Assembly (NCBI GenBank): GCA_016780605.1
Contig: JADHLS010000344.1
Location: forward strand, 1 to 6,126
Direction of reading: 5' to 3'
Origin: Reyranella sp.
GTDB lineage: Bacteria; Pseudomonadota; Alphaproteobacteria; Reyranellales; Reyranellaceae
DNA length: 6,126 bases
Shown here: one piece after another, positions 5,794 to 6,126 of the stretch
Layout of the letters: the number at the start of each line of letters is the position of its first letter
How positions within the stretch are numbered: position 1 is the stretch's first letter
The notes under the pieces: model-generated
The model's database searches: none
What the model saw: the letters and a program-made list of their open reading frames with translations, nothing else
What the model was told of the DNA's origin: nothing
Position numbers and translations under genes: made by a program

Positions 5794-5799
5794 ATTATA
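5794..5799 (-). promoter_or_regulatory. Probable -10 element of the lysR promoter
   Basis: On the minus strand the hexamer is a perfect TATAAT, 15 bases before the lysR ATG. Initiation about 7 bases downstream would leave a leader of only about 8 bases, consistent with the missing Shine-Dalgarno. No -35 hexamer is seen at the proper distance (ATAATG at 17-bp spacing). A second perfect TATAAT exists at 5818-5823 on the same strand and is an alternative that would give a leader of about 33 bases. Confidence 0.45.
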
Positions 5800-5825
5800 T
5801 CGAAAACATTCGTTTTCATTATATC
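5794..5825. promoter_or_regulatory. Candidate LysR operator in the divergent promoter region
   Basis: GAAAAC (5802-5807) and GTTTTC (5812-5817) form a perfect dyad around ATTC. Extending outward, 5796-5807 and 5812-5823 pair at 10 of 12 positions. The element is flanked by direct repeats ATTATATC (5794-5801 and 5818-5825), 24 bases apart. It is strikingly AT-rich compared with the surrounding GC-rich DNA, and it sits between divergent lysR and DapA-family genes. LysR proteins bind dyads of the T-N11-A kind, so this is the natural candidate binding site. It overlaps both TATAAT hexamers, suggesting autorepression. Confidence 0.55.
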
Positions 5826-5848
5826 ATGGCCAGTCCTATCGTGAAGTC

Positions 5849-6126
5849 ATGATCAAAGGTCTTTGGCTTCCCATCATCACGCCGTTCAAGGACGGTGCGG
5901 TCGACTTCAAGAGCTACGAGCGGCTGATCGAGCACTATCTGTCGTTCGGCATTGACGGCCTGTTCCCGCTCGGCACCACGGGCGAATCACCCACGCTCGA
6001 CGAGGCGGAAATCGACGAGCTGGTGGCGCGGACGGTGGCGGTCGTGAGGGGTCGCGTGCCGGTGTTCGTCGGCGTGGGCGGCAATGCCACCGCCAAGGTC
6101 GAGAAGGCGCTGAAGCGCCTGGAACG
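5849..6126 (+). CDS. DapA-family synthase/aldolase (dihydrodipicolinate synthase superfamily), 5' part
   Basis: The first 92 residues are present and the gene continues beyond the window; family members are usually about 290-310 residues. The start MIKGLWLPIITPFKDG, then GLFPLGTTGESPTL with the GTTGE motif (42-46), and VFVGVGGNATAKV (72-84) are hallmarks of this Schiff-base TIM-barrel family. The catalytic lysine lies further on and is not visible. Members include dihydrodipicolinate synthase (lysine and cell wall synthesis), sialic acid lyase, 2-keto-3-deoxygluconate aldolase and related catabolic enzymes. A dedicated divergent LysR regulator favours a catabolic or inducible role over housekeeping DapA, but this is inference. 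The ATG at 5849 has only a weak GTGAAG before it, and the TGA of a tiny upstream frame (5826-5852) overlaps it. Confidence 0.88.
   Translation, partial: MIKGLWLPIITPFKDGAVDFKSYERLIEHYLSFGIDGLFPLGTTGESPTLDEAEIDELVARTVAVVRGRVPVFVGVGGNATAKVEKALKRLE

Overview
This is a chromosomal stretch from a high-GC bacterium. It is most likely an alphaproteobacterium of the Bradyrhizobium/Rhodopseudomonas or Reyranella kind. That placement is an inference from the strongly GC-biased third codon positions, from compound palindromes of the 'cctcatcctgagg...' and 'gtcatcccgagcgg...' type that I associate with such genomes, and from the protein styles. No genus can be fixed from this sequence alone. There are no rRNA or tRNA genes, CRISPR arrays, transposases or phage genes.

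Layout. Bases 57-202 hold a large nested palindrome. A Pho-box-like direct repeat (221-238) and a good ribosome binding site then lead into a polyphosphate kinase 2 gene (279-1199, +). After a second palindromic repeat (1212-1318) comes a 774-residue fold-type-I, PLP-dependent amino acid decarboxylase that looks most like ornithine decarboxylase (1362-3686, +). A third palindrome (3690-3813) fills the gap to a convergent GNAT acetyltransferase of the phosphinothricin/MnaT type (3775-4362, -) and supplies that gene's last codons. Upstream of the acetyltransferase on the same strand are a textbook intrinsic terminator (4434-4474) and a 71-residue single-pass membrane protein (4515-4730, -). A fourth palindrome (4803-4907) separates this from a LysR-type regulator (4912-5778, -). 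The regulator is divergent from a DapA-family aldolase/synthase gene that runs off the right edge (5849 to beyond 6126, +). The 70-bp divergent gap carries an AT-rich, dyad-symmetric operator-like element.

How the parts relate. The best regulatory inference is that the PPK2 gene belongs to a phosphate-starvation (PhoB) regulon. The second is that the LysR protein controls itself and the divergent DapA-family gene. The decarboxylase may share readthrough with ppk2, but a 162-bp gap containing a palindrome separates them. The GNAT gene and the small membrane protein gene point the same way, but the terminator between them argues against one operon.

I found no convincing new multi-gene system. 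The points most worth a second look are the Pho box, the density and diversity of the intergenic palindromes (including one that appears to have become coding sequence), and the divergent lysR/dapA-family control region with a probable near-leaderless lysR message.
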